DNA of 9,613 bases from Prevotella sp. CAG:1185 (lineage in GTDB: Bacteria > Bacteroidota > Bacteroidia > Bacteroidales > Bacteroidaceae), in contig HF992595.1 of assembly GCA_000436695.1 (NCBI GenBank), positions 12,897-22,509 on the forward strand, written 5' to 3'. The notes below the pieces were generated by a model. That model searched no databases and was not told the DNA's origin. It was given only the letters and a program-made list of their open reading frames with translations. A program made the translations under genes and the position numbers. Of the stretch, positions 1-6,127 are shown one piece after another. How positions within the stretch are numbered: position 1 is the first letter of the stretch; each line of letters opens with the position of its first letter.

Positions 1-52
1 ATATGGCAGCCGCCGAAAGCAGCGCCATGATGTATGATGTTAGTCTTTTCAT
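1..52 (-). CDS. N-terminal fragment of a secreted protein downstream of dut
   Basis: Reading the minus strand from the ATG at 52-50 gives MKRLTSYIMALLSAAAI before the window ends. A Lys-Arg start followed by a hydrophobic, alanine-rich stretch is a typical signal peptide, so the product is probably exported or a lipoprotein. It starts 28 bases after the dut stop on the same strand and probably belongs to the same transcript. In related Bacteroidales a TPR-repeat protein often follows dut, as I recall, and this could be its start, but 17 residues cannot identify it. The reading frame and signal-peptide character are seen directly; the family is unknown. Confidence 0.6.
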   Translation of the reverse strand, partial: MKRLTSYIMALLSAAAI

Positions 53-80
53 CTGAATTGTTGAAATGCGAATCTTGCTG

Positions 81-518
81 TTATTTCACTCCCGTGTGGC
101 CGTAGCCTCCTGCGCCGCGCTCTGTCTCGTCGAGCACGCTCACCTCTACAAATTCTACCGTCTCGTGGCGCGCTATAATCATCTGTGCTATGCGCTCGCC
201 GTCGTTGATAACAAAGTCGGCATCCGAAAGGTTTATCAGCAGCACCATAACCTCACCTCTGTAGTCGGCGTCTATCGTACCCGGAGAGTTAAGCACCGTT
301 ATGCCGTGCTTTAGGGCAAGTCCGCTACGCGGGCGCACCTGTGCCTCATAGCCTTCGGGCAGTGCGATGTAGAGTCCCGTGGGTATAAGTTTCCGCTCCA
401 TGGGGCGCAGCGTTATCGGGGCGTCGATGTTTGCCCTGAGATCCATACCTGCACTCTGCGCCGTGGCGTATGCCGGAAGTGGCTGGTGCCCTTTGTTGAT
501 TACTTTTACGGATATCAT
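81..518 (-). CDS. dut: dUTP diphosphatase (dUTPase)
   Basis: Hydrolyses dUTP to dUMP and diphosphate in the cytoplasm, preventing uracil incorporation into DNA and providing dUMP for thymidylate synthesis. The 145-residue product has all five motifs of the homotrimeric dUTPase family in order: AGMDLRA (23-29, with the metal-site Asp), PRSGLALKHG (63-72), GTIDADYRGEV (80-90, with the catalytic Asp and the Tyr that excludes ribose), GERIAQMI (107-114) and the glycine-rich C-terminal arm RGAGGYGHTG (134-143). Arm residue Tyr139 sits where Phe is usual, a conservative change. Length is normal for bacteria. The start at 518 (MISVKV) is preferred to an in-frame start at 554 because the fold begins directly at the first beta strand; the extra 12 residues (MRRLNLTNRIKN) fall in the leader dyad. 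No Shine-Dalgarno is visible, as is usual in Bacteroidota. It is divergent from dgt and followed closely by a secreted-protein gene. Confidence 0.96.
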   Translation of the reverse strand: MISVKVINKGHQPLPAYATAQSAGMDLRANIDAPITLRPMERKLIPTGLYIALPEGYEAQVRPRSGLALKHGITVLNSPGTIDADYRGEVMVLLINLSDADFVINDGERIAQMIIARHETVEFVEVSVLDETERGAGGYGHTGVK

Positions 519-546
519 ATTTTTTATTCTGTTTGTCAGGTTTAAG

Positions 547-610
547 CGGCGCATGCCTTGGCTTTACGTCACATGCCGGCATCAGCCGGCCCACAGCTGG
601 CATGCTGCCG
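547..610 (-). repeat. GC-rich nested dyad in the dut leader
   Basis: Outer arms 547-557 and 599-610 pair over 11 bp (CGGC plus GCATGCC against GGCATGC plus GCCG) with one bulged base at 606. Inside is a perfect 6-bp stem, GCCGGC at 575-580 and 585-590, closed by the four bases ATCA. The element lies between the candidate dut -7 box and the dut start, so it would be transcribed as part of the leader. It may be an RNA structure that modulates dut, or a small dispersed palindromic repeat. There is no U-tract, so it is not an obvious terminator. The pairing is seen directly; the function is inference. Confidence 0.5.
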
Positions 611-633
611 GTTACGTTACTCCATTTTGTTTG

Positions 634-641
634 CAAAAATA
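634..641 (-). promoter_or_regulatory. Candidate -7 box of the dut promoter
   Basis: The minus strand reads TATTTTTG, an exact match to the Bacteroidota -7 consensus TAnnTTTG. Transcription would start near 627, giving a leader of about 110 bases that contains the GC-rich dyad. No convincing TTTG -33 element is seen at the usual spacing. Confidence 0.5.
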
Positions 642-705
642 GCTATTTATATTTACATAATTGTATTTTTATAGCTAAAAAGAAAGAATTTAGCCATTTT
701 TAGAT

Positions 706-713
706 TACTTTTG
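706..713 (+). promoter_or_regulatory. Candidate -7 box of the dgt promoter
   Basis: TACTTTTG matches TAnnTTTG exactly and predicts transcription from about 720, some 40 bases before dgt. The -33 region is AT-rich without a clear TTTG. This box faces away from the dut box 64 bases to its left. A start near 720 leaves too little leader for a GTG start at 733, which supports the ATG starts at 760/763. Confidence 0.5.
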
Positions 714-762
714 CGCAGCTAACCGCCGTATTGTGCATACGGCCTTATTTTGCAGAAAGATG

Positions 763-2103
763 ATGAACTGGAAACAACTTATATCGAATAAAAGACTGGG
801 ACAGGAGTCGCGCCACGCCATAAGGCACGACGACCGCTCTGAGTTTAAGCGCGACTACGACCGGCTGATATTCTCGGCGCCGTTCCGCCGCATGCAGAAC
901 AAGACTCAGGTGTTCCCGCTCCCGGGCAGCATTTTCGTACATAACCGCCTCACTCACAGTCTGGAGGTGGCAAGCGTGGGAATGTCGCTCGGCAACGACG
1001 TTGCCCACTGCGTTATGAAGACAAGGCCCGAACTTGCCGACACGCTGTTTACGCAGATCGGCACCATAGTAAGCACGGCATGCCTGGCGCACGACATGGG
1101 CAACCCGCCATTCGGACACTCCGGCGAGAAGGCCATTCAGACGTTCTTCACCGAGGGCAAGGGGGCATATCTCAAAGACCGGCTGAGCCCCGAGATGTGG
1201 AACGACATAACTCACTTTGAGGGTAACGCCAACGCGTTCCGTCTGCTTGCTCACCGCTTCAAAGGGCGCCGCGACGGCGGATTCGTGATGACTTACACCA
1301 CGCTTGCATCTATCGTGAAATATCCTTTTGCGTCGGCTCTGGCGGAAAAAGGGCACGGTAAATTCGGCTTTTTCTGCACCGAAGCCGATATTTTCAGACG
1401 TATTGCCGACGACCTCGGCATAATACGCAAGTCGGCCGACGGCTGTCCTGACGAGTATGCGCGCCATCCGCTGGTTTATCTTGTAGAGGCCGCCGACGAC
1501 ATCTGCTACGAGATTATGGACATTGAGGATGCCCACAAGCTGAAGATTGTAACGTATGAGGAGACAAAGCGGTTTTTCCTTGATTTCTTCGATGAAAAGG
1601 GGCAAAATCATATCATGCAGAGGATTCACGACGAGGAGATAACCGACGACAACGAGAAGGTGATATACATGAGGGCTTGCGTTATCAACGCGCTCGAAAG
1701 GGCTTGCGTAGACACGTTCATGAAACACGAGGAAGAGATAATGAAGGGCGAGTTCAGCGGCAGTCTTATCGACAGCATCGACGACAGACTGGTTAAGGCT
1801 TACCGCAACTGCACCGAACTTTCGAAAAAGAAAATATACAAGAGCAAGCCTGTGCTTGACGTAGAATTGAGCGGTTTTAAGATTATGGACAGTTTGATGG
1901 AGGTCATGACCGAGGCTGCTGTCAATCCGCAGCGGTTCTACTCGCGCCAACTTATCAGTCGCGTGAGCAGCCAGTATGACATCAGCGCACCCGACCTCGA
2001 AACGCGCATCATGGCTGTTATCGACTATATCAGCGGCATGACCGACGTGTATGCACTCGACATTTATCAGAAAATCAACGGAATTAGTCTGCCGATTGTA
2101 TAA
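763..2103 (+). CDS. dgt: Deoxyguanosinetriphosphate triphosphohydrolase (dGTPase)
   Basis: Hydrolyses dGTP to deoxyguanosine and triphosphate, adjusting dNTP pools in the cytoplasm. The 446-residue protein (MNWKQLISNKRLG...) carries the HD-domain signature of the Dgt family. It has DRLIFSAPFRRMQNKTQVF (33-51), His65 in NRLTHSLE, the His110-Asp111 pair in CLAHDMGNPPFGHSGE, EGNANAFRL (153-161), and the closing metal-site Asp in VEAADDICYE (241-250). Together these give the H...HD...D set expected to bind the metal. It is shorter than the 505-residue E. coli enzyme but of ordinary length for Bacteroidota members. An adjacent ATG at 760 would add one Met, and a GTG at 733 would add ten residues unlike the family. 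It is divergent from dut and followed by a strong terminator. Close relatives with other dNTP preference exist, so substrate specificity is inferred from the family. Confidence 0.94.
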   Translation: MNWKQLISNKRLGQESRHAIRHDDRSEFKRDYDRLIFSAPFRRMQNKTQVFPLPGSIFVHNRLTHSLEVASVGMSLGNDVAHCVMKTRPELADTLFTQIGTIVSTACLAHDMGNPPFGHSGEKAIQTFFTEGKGAYLKDRLSPEMWNDITHFEGNANAFRLLAHRFKGRRDGGFVMTYTTLASIVKYPFASALAEKGHGKFGFFCTEADIFRRIADDLGIIRKSADGCPDEYARHPLVYLVEAADDICYEIMDIEDAHKLKIVTYEETKRFFLDFFDEKGQNHIMQRIHDEEITDDNEKVIYMRACVINALERACVDTFMKHEEEIMKGEFSGSLIDSIDDRLVKAYRNCTELSKKKIYKSKPVLDVELSGFKIMDSLMEVMTEAAVNPQRFYSRQLISRVSSQYDISAPDLETRIMAVIDYISGMTDVYALDIYQKINGISLPIV

Positions 2104-2146
2104 GCATAACAACCGCTAAGTTTCATTTAACGCGATAAACACATTC

Positions 2147-2200
2147 AGCCTCCATATCTTGCGGACATTTTTTCGCAGCAGATATGGAGGCTTTTGTTTT
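2147..2200 (+). terminator. Rho-independent terminator of dgt
   Basis: A perfect 13-bp stem (AGCCTCCATATCT at 2147-2159 against 2180-2192) extends inward by TGCG/CGCA (2160-2163 with 2174-2177). It is followed by TTTTGTTTT, with the T-run on the plus strand only. It begins 44 bases after the dgt stop. Confidence 0.9.
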
Positions 2201-2497
2201 AACATTCTGCAACAATTGAATATTGTTTGGCACGATTTTATTTTTCAACTCTTCATCAATCGCATTGTAAAAGGATAGCTTTTGCATCGTAATAGGTATG
2301 CTTTTACAAGGCAAAAGGCCACGTTTTGCAAGACAAAAGACGGTCTTTTGCAACACGTTGAATATCAAGTTGTTACATAGTATAATAAAGATTTGCAAAA
2401 AGATGCACAACATACGTCAGACAGCAGACGAGAAGTCTGGCAAATGTTAAGTTAATATAAATATCTGTATACGCTGCAGCACCATGTAGCCAAGCGA
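2201..2497. other. Gene-free interval with a palindromic repeat array
   Basis: No convincing gene lies between the dgt terminator and the end of the outer membrane protein remnant. The interval holds the 22-bp repeat array (2257-2352) and a weak 5-bp hairpin (CAGAC/GTCTG, 2425-2439). The 96-codon minus-strand open frame over 2123-2413 runs through both the dgt terminator and the array and has no recognisable domain, so it is not called. Confidence 0.6.
2257..2352. repeat. Tandem degenerate 22-bp palindromic repeats
   Basis: Units start at 2257, 2279, 2301, 2323 and 2345, each exactly 22 bases apart. The approximate consensus is CTTTTGCAnnGnAAAAG plus five variable bases. The central part is palindromic (CTTTTGCA against the complement of GCAAAAG). 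The units at 2301 and 2323 are the best, with both arms present; those at 2257 and 2279 are degenerate on one side, and the last keeps only the left arm. As I recall, similar TTTTGCA-rich repeats are scattered between genes in Prevotella genomes. There are no unique spacers of CRISPR type. The function is unknown; multi-hairpin RNA or protein binding on one face of the helix (22 bp is about two turns) are possibilities. Confidence 0.7.
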
Positions 2498-2779
2498 CTA
2501 AAGACTAATCTGCGCGCTCAGCATTATCTCGCGAGGGCGCAGATAGTAGTATGTGGTAGACGAGGACGCACTGCCGTAATATGTAACGGCATAGTTGCGC
2601 CTGTTAAAGATGTTGCGCAGCTCGGCTTGCAGCCTTATCTTCTTCAGGCGCCACACAATGCCTGCATCGGCAAGCAGCGTGTTGACGGTCTGAGCCGACT
2701 GCAGTTCGTTGCGGTAATGAACGGCCGACAAGGTTATGTCTACATTGCCTATCGTCTGCGTGTAAGACAGGTTCTGACG
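2498..2779 (-). pseudogene. Severed C-terminal part of the outer membrane barrel protein
   Basis: This stretch continues, in the same frame, the barrel protein that stops at the TAG at 2782-2780. It has 93 sense codons with no further stop, beginning RQNLSYTQTIGNVDITLSAV and ending YYLRPREIMLSAQISL. The alternating polar/hydrophobic strands, the RNIFNRRNY segment and the LRPREIMLS... ending are typical of the last strands of Bacteroidota TonB-receptor-like barrels. The final strand normally carries the signal recognised by the BAM assembly machinery. An internal ATG at 2731 could start 77 codons, but a free barrel tail would have no evident role. It is best read as the end of a gene broken by one nonsense change. 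Confidence 0.75.
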
Positions 2780-5011
2780 CTAGCAGAACAGCACATTTTG
2801 GGCGGTTTCATCGGTGTTCATGCCGTTCATAGTGAATTGTCCCGTGTAATAAAATGTGCCGAAAGAAGGCGAGAAAGTTATTTCGGGCGACATGATAAAG
2901 GTGTGTGCCCAGTAGCCTGTAACGGCCGACATAGACAACTGTCCGCCCTCCGAATAGGCATACTGCAGTGCAAGACGCGTCTTTAGGTGCAGACTGAAAA
3001 AGCCCTTTGACACCTGTGCTTTTAAGAAGGCAGACTGCCGGCTATTGTCTCTTTCGGCAACATAATATCTGTATCGGCCGTCGGCTATGGTCATGTCGGT
3101 CATTAGGTTGCTTCGTGTATGGCTATAAATTGCCGTAAACGACCAAAAGAGTTCTCTTACGGGGCGCTTGTAGTCGTAAGTTATGTATGCGCTCAAGGTG
3201 CGGTCTACGGGCACAATACCGCACGTTGCGTAAGTTGTTCGGTAGTCGAATGTGTATTCATCGAGTGCGAATCTGCTCCATTCGCCCGGTTTCATCGCAT
3301 ATCCGCCCCATGCTGTCAGTTCGCTGCGCATGCCGGTCTTTAGGTTAAGATAGAGCGACGGCGACGCATAAAGCAGGTTTCTGTTCTGCGCCGTAAGCCG
3401 CTGCCATCTTACGGGCAAGCTTAAATTGAGTCTCAGGCTGCCGCGTCGGTATTCGAGTCCGGGCGTTGCGTAAACTTCCACTGAGGTGTTTCGTCCGCGA
3501 AGGTTGAGGTGTTCTATGGCGAAACCCACCTTATATTTTTGCGTGAAATATCTGCCGGGCAGAACCGTTTCAGCGTTGTTGTCGGTATGCCAAAGCAGGT
3601 TTTTCAGTTCTTCCGTGGTTCCGTCAACGTTCAACGAGAACGGAGCGTAATGAAAATCGGCCGTCGAGCGCACCGCAAGAGTGTTGTCGCCGAACGTAAA
3701 AAGGCGCGAAAAATTGTTCAAAAGGCGCATTTCGGGCGTTTTCACCGTCTGTGCGGTGGTGCCTTGTGCTGTTCCTTCAATATGCGAAATGCCTTCACGC
3801 CTTGTCCCTTCTGCCAGGAAATACTCGTTGCCGTAGACTTTTTCTTTGTTCAACGTACTTGTAAAATCCACATAAACATTATCGCGTTTCATCAAAGAAT
3901 AGTCGGTTTCATCGGTATTTTCAACGGTGGAACCGTTTAAATAGTATGACGATGTATTCGAGGTTGTCTGCTCCTCGTTGCCGTGCATGTATCCCGCCGT
4001 GATGCGCCAGTCGTTTCCCTTGGCCGTCTTTGCCGTGTGCTTCACGTTCAGACTATATGAGCGGTTGAAGCGCAGGCGGTTGTCGTCAATGGGTGCGGCA
4101 AGCTCCGGCTGAGCCAACCACTGCGGAACATCTGCCCCTGAACCATATCCCGTGGTGCCGCCAAGTGCAAGCACATCGTTGCTACGGCTTAGGTCGCGGC
4201 CCGAGCGGTCGTATTCGGCATCATACATGCGCTGTCTTTTCTGCCCGATCTGCAGCACATCTATTCCGCCCATAGGCTCAGTGCCTTTCAGCGGAAACGC
4301 CACGTCTACGGCAGGCCGGAGCGTTGCCATCCATTTGTCGCGCGCTCCCGGCTTCAGTTTTATGTTCATTGCCACATCGTCGGTAAACACTTTGTCGCGC
4401 AGAGCCTTCACGGGCTGGTCGTGCTGTATCACCTCCGCACGGTCAACATCTTCGGGTTTTAGCGCCTCGTTAAGTCTGTCGTAGCGTCCGCCCGTCAGGT
4501 CTAAGTCTTCAACGGTGAAACGGCTGATTTCTTTTCCGTTGAAACTTATTTTGCCGTTTTTATCGATGTCAACTCCGGGAAGTTTCTTCAGCACATCCTT
4601 CAGCGAGTTGTCGCGCTTATCGGCAAACTTCGACAGGTCGTAGCTTATGGTGTCTCTCAGTCCGGCTATGCGTCCGCTCTTAACCTGAACTTCTCTAAGC
4701 TCAAACGCTTCTGGCGCCATCTGTATGCTTACATGCTGCCCCGGACTCACCCTTAACATGTTTTTGCGGTAGCCGAGAAAGCTCACCGAAAGGCAGTCGC
4801 CTGCTTTTACGGCAATGGAAAATGCTCCCTTGTCGTCTGCATTGGTAAATGCCACCGGCTTTCCGCCACGCATCAGCGTTACCGCAGCCATGGGCAGCGG
4901 CTCATGGGTGGCAGAATCGGTAACAACACCTGTAACCGACTGCTGCGCCGAAACATACAAGCCGAACGGCAGCAACAGCAATGTCATAAATATTCTGATT
5001 ATTCCTTTCAT
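2780..5011 (-). CDS. TonB-receptor-like outer membrane protein, truncated by an in-frame TAG
   Basis: The product is 743 residues, with an expected full length of 837. Residues 1-22 are a signal peptide (hydrophobic MTLLLLPFGLYV, probable cut after VSA). Residues 24-100 form a carboxypeptidase-regulatory-like beta-sandwich (VTGVVTDSATHEPLPMAAV, then AFSIAVKAGDCLSVSFLGYR). Residues 106-220 form a plug-like domain (LKDVLKKLPGVDIDKNGKIS, FNGKEISRFTVEDLDLTGG). The rest is a beta barrel rich in aromatic strands. By family it sits in the outer membrane and passes a substrate, possibly with TonB energy, but no substrate can be read from sequence. It starts 49 bases after the GLPGLI gene and is probably co-transcribed. 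The stop TAG at 2782-2780 cuts off 93 in-frame codons holding the terminal strands, so the product is probably unstable. Sequencing error or stop read-through are the alternatives. Confidence 0.85.
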   Translation of the reverse strand: MKGIIRIFMTLLLLPFGLYVSAQQSVTGVVTDSATHEPLPMAAVTLMRGGKPVAFTNADDKGAFSIAVKAGDCLSVSFLGYRKNMLRVSPGQHVSIQMAPEAFELREVQVKSGRIAGLRDTISYDLSKFADKRDNSLKDVLKKLPGVDIDKNGKISFNGKEISRFTVEDLDLTGGRYDRLNEALKPEDVDRAEVIQHDQPVKALRDKVFTDDVAMNIKLKPGARDKWMATLRPAVDVAFPLKGTEPMGGIDVLQIGQKRQRMYDAEYDRSGRDLSRSNDVLALGGTTGYGSGADVPQWLAQPELAAPIDDNRLRFNRSYSLNVKHTAKTAKGNDWRITAGYMHGNEEQTTSNTSSYYLNGSTVENTDETDYSLMKRDNVYVDFTSTLNKEKVYGNEYFLAEGTRREGISHIEGTAQGTTAQTVKTPEMRLLNNFSRLFTFGDNTLAVRSTADFHYAPFSLNVDGTTEELKNLLWHTDNNAETVLPGRYFTQKYKVGFAIEHLNLRGRNTSVEVYATPGLEYRRGSLRLNLSLPVRWQRLTAQNRNLLYASPSLYLNLKTGMRSELTAWGGYAMKPGEWSRFALDEYTFDYRTTYATCGIVPVDRTLSAYITYDYKRPVRELFWSFTAIYSHTRSNLMTDMTIADGRYRYYVAERDNSRQSAFLKAQVSKGFFSLHLKTRLALQYAYSEGGQLSMSAVTGYWAHTFIMSPEITFSPSFGTFYYTGQFTMNGMNTDETAQNVLFC

Positions 5012-5060
5012 AACAAACAGCTTTACAACGACTGACAGCAGACGCCCTTTAACAACCTTA

Positions 5061-5903
5061 CTACCGCTCTATCGGATTATACGGAACACCCTTAGGCGGA
5101 GCAACTGAATTGCCGCTACGGTCTTGCACCTTTACCGTTACCTTGCCATCGGCTGCCATATAACCTACAGGATCAGAATAATAACGGCGATAAAGACCGT
5201 CCAAATCCTTACGGCTAACCTTCTCATAGCCTTCACCTTTATAGTATATGGGGCGCGGTTCATCGGCTGTCTTTATTCCTATCGCATCAAACACATAATG
5301 GCGACGGCTGTCGTAAGCGCGCAATATGAGTCCAGGAAGTCCGCAGAGTTTCCACGGCCCAACGTATAGAGGTATGTCCTCGGCGTACCATGCGCTCCAA
5401 ACGCGGCCCTTATAGCAGGCTGTGGCAAGCCGGCAGCGGTATCCCAAAATAGTAGCAGAGCTGTCGGGGCAAAGCTGCCACTGCGGTTTTTCCACACTTT
5501 CAACGCATACGAAGCGGTCAAGACCGAGTTTTTCGGTGAACGACGAGCGCCCCGTTTCGGGATAATTGGTATACAACCGCCACGGTATTCGGCCGAGAAC
5601 GCTGTATTGTGTGGCGCCACGGCTTAGAAGTCCGGCATTGATCGAGTCACTTCTGTAGGCGTCGTAACTGTAGAAAGCCGTAACCTTGCGCCCAATTTCG
5701 AGCAACATCGTCTCGTGAGCCGCCTTCATCGGCACTTGCAGAGTGTCCTCAACATAAGCCATGTCATAGGTTATGACGTAGCGCAAAGTGTCGCACGGCA
5801 GTCCGGGCTGCAGTTCCCCAGGCGTAACCACCTTGATGCTGGTCTGCGCGCTGCACAATATCGTGCAAGCTGTAAAGAGGATTATGGATATAAATCGTTT
5901 CAT
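5061..5903 (-). CDS. GLPGLI family secreted protein
   Basis: A 280-residue exported protein. Residues 1-19 are a signal peptide (MKRFISIILFTACTILCSA, cut before QTS; the Cys at 17 does not sit in a good lipobox). The family name motif is present exactly as GLPGLI at 188-193, inside the conserved block WYAEDIPLYVGPWKLCGLPG (172-191). The C-terminus ends NPIER, as family members often do. The start at 5903 is chosen because the signal peptide begins there; an earlier in-frame start at 5963 lies upstream of the candidate promoter. GLPGLI proteins (TIGR01200) are Bacteroidota-specific, of unknown biochemical role, and commonly sit beside TonB-receptor-like proteins with a regulatory-like domain, exactly as here (49 bases before the barrel gene). 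A periplasmic role partnering the barrel is inference. Its start region carries the phased hexamers shared with the divergent regulator. Confidence 0.92.
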   Translation of the reverse strand: MKRFISIILFTACTILCSAQTSIKVVTPGELQPGLPCDTLRYVITYDMAYVEDTLQVPMKAAHETMLLEIGRKVTAFYSYDAYRSDSINAGLLSRGATQYSVLGRIPWRLYTNYPETGRSSFTEKLGLDRFVCVESVEKPQWQLCPDSSATILGYRCRLATACYKGRVWSAWYAEDIPLYVGPWKLCGLPGLILRAYDSRRHYVFDAIGIKTADEPRPIYYKGEGYEKVSRKDLDGLYRRYYSDPVGYMAADGKVTVKVQDRSGNSVAPPKGVPYNPIER

Positions 5904-5929
5904 AATAACAAAAGTTTTAATTAATACCG

Positions 5930-5937
5930 CAAAATTA
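5930..5937 (-). promoter_or_regulatory. Candidate -7 box of the GLPGLI-barrel operon
   Basis: The minus strand reads TAATTTTG, matching TAnnTTTG, which predicts a start near 5923 and a leader of about 20 bases. The hexamer repeats begin 32 bases upstream of this box, a place from which an activator could contact RNA polymerase. Confidence 0.5.
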
Positions 5938-5968
5938 GTAAAGACAGACCGATGAAATGGCACATTTT

Positions 5969-6008
5969 TATTACTCGCATATTACAGAACGTATTACTAA
6001 AATATTAT
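5969..6008. promoter_or_regulatory. Four phased TATTAC/T direct repeats, candidate operator
   Basis: TATTAC occurs at 5969-5974, 5980-5985 and 5992-5997, and TATTAT at 6003-6008. Start-to-start spacing is 11, 12 and 11 bases, so all lie on nearly the same face of the helix. OmpR/PhoB-type winged-helix proteins bind head-to-tail direct repeats with about this spacing. The only such protein in the window is encoded from 6128, and the array sits between the two divergent candidate promoters. The repeats are seen directly; the binding protein is inferred. Confidence 0.6.
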
Positions 6009-6036
6009 CTCCGCCATGCAGTTCGCCTTTATTTAC

Positions 6037-6044
6037 TATATTTG
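6037..6044 (+). promoter_or_regulatory. Candidate -7 box of the regulator gene
   Basis: TATATTTG is an exact TAnnTTTG match, with predicted start near 6052 and a leader of about 75 bases. The last hexamer of the phased array ends 28 bases upstream, where the regulator could control its own gene. Confidence 0.5.
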
Positions 6045-6127
6045 CATACACTTTGCCACGCCATGACACTGACGGCAATATGGCGCACAACTTGAAGGAA
6101 AATCAGTAAACACAACATAACCGTAAG

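Noticed and set aside
733..762. GTG start giving a longer dgt product
   Set aside because: The ten extra residues are unlike the family, and the candidate transcription start near 720 leaves almost no leader.
745..2112. 455-codon open frame on the minus strand, antisense to dgt
   Set aside because: It mirrors the full length of a clear dGTPase gene, has no recognisable domain, and arises from the GC-biased codon use of dgt. No promoter or leader is seen.
2257..2352. CRISPR array
   Set aside because: Units abut with a 22-bp period, carry no unique spacers of 30 bases or so, and have no cas genes nearby.
2123..2413. 96-codon open frame on the minus strand
   Set aside because: It spans the dgt terminator stem and the 22-bp repeat array and has no domain, so it looks like a by-product of the repeats.
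2425..2439. Hairpin CAGAC/GTCTG as terminator of the barrel operon
   Set aside because: Only a 5-bp stem with no T-run on the minus strand side.
2498..2731. Independent small gene of 77 codons
   Set aside because: It is in frame with the upstream barrel gene and encodes only the terminal barrel strands, so it is the tail of the interrupted gene.
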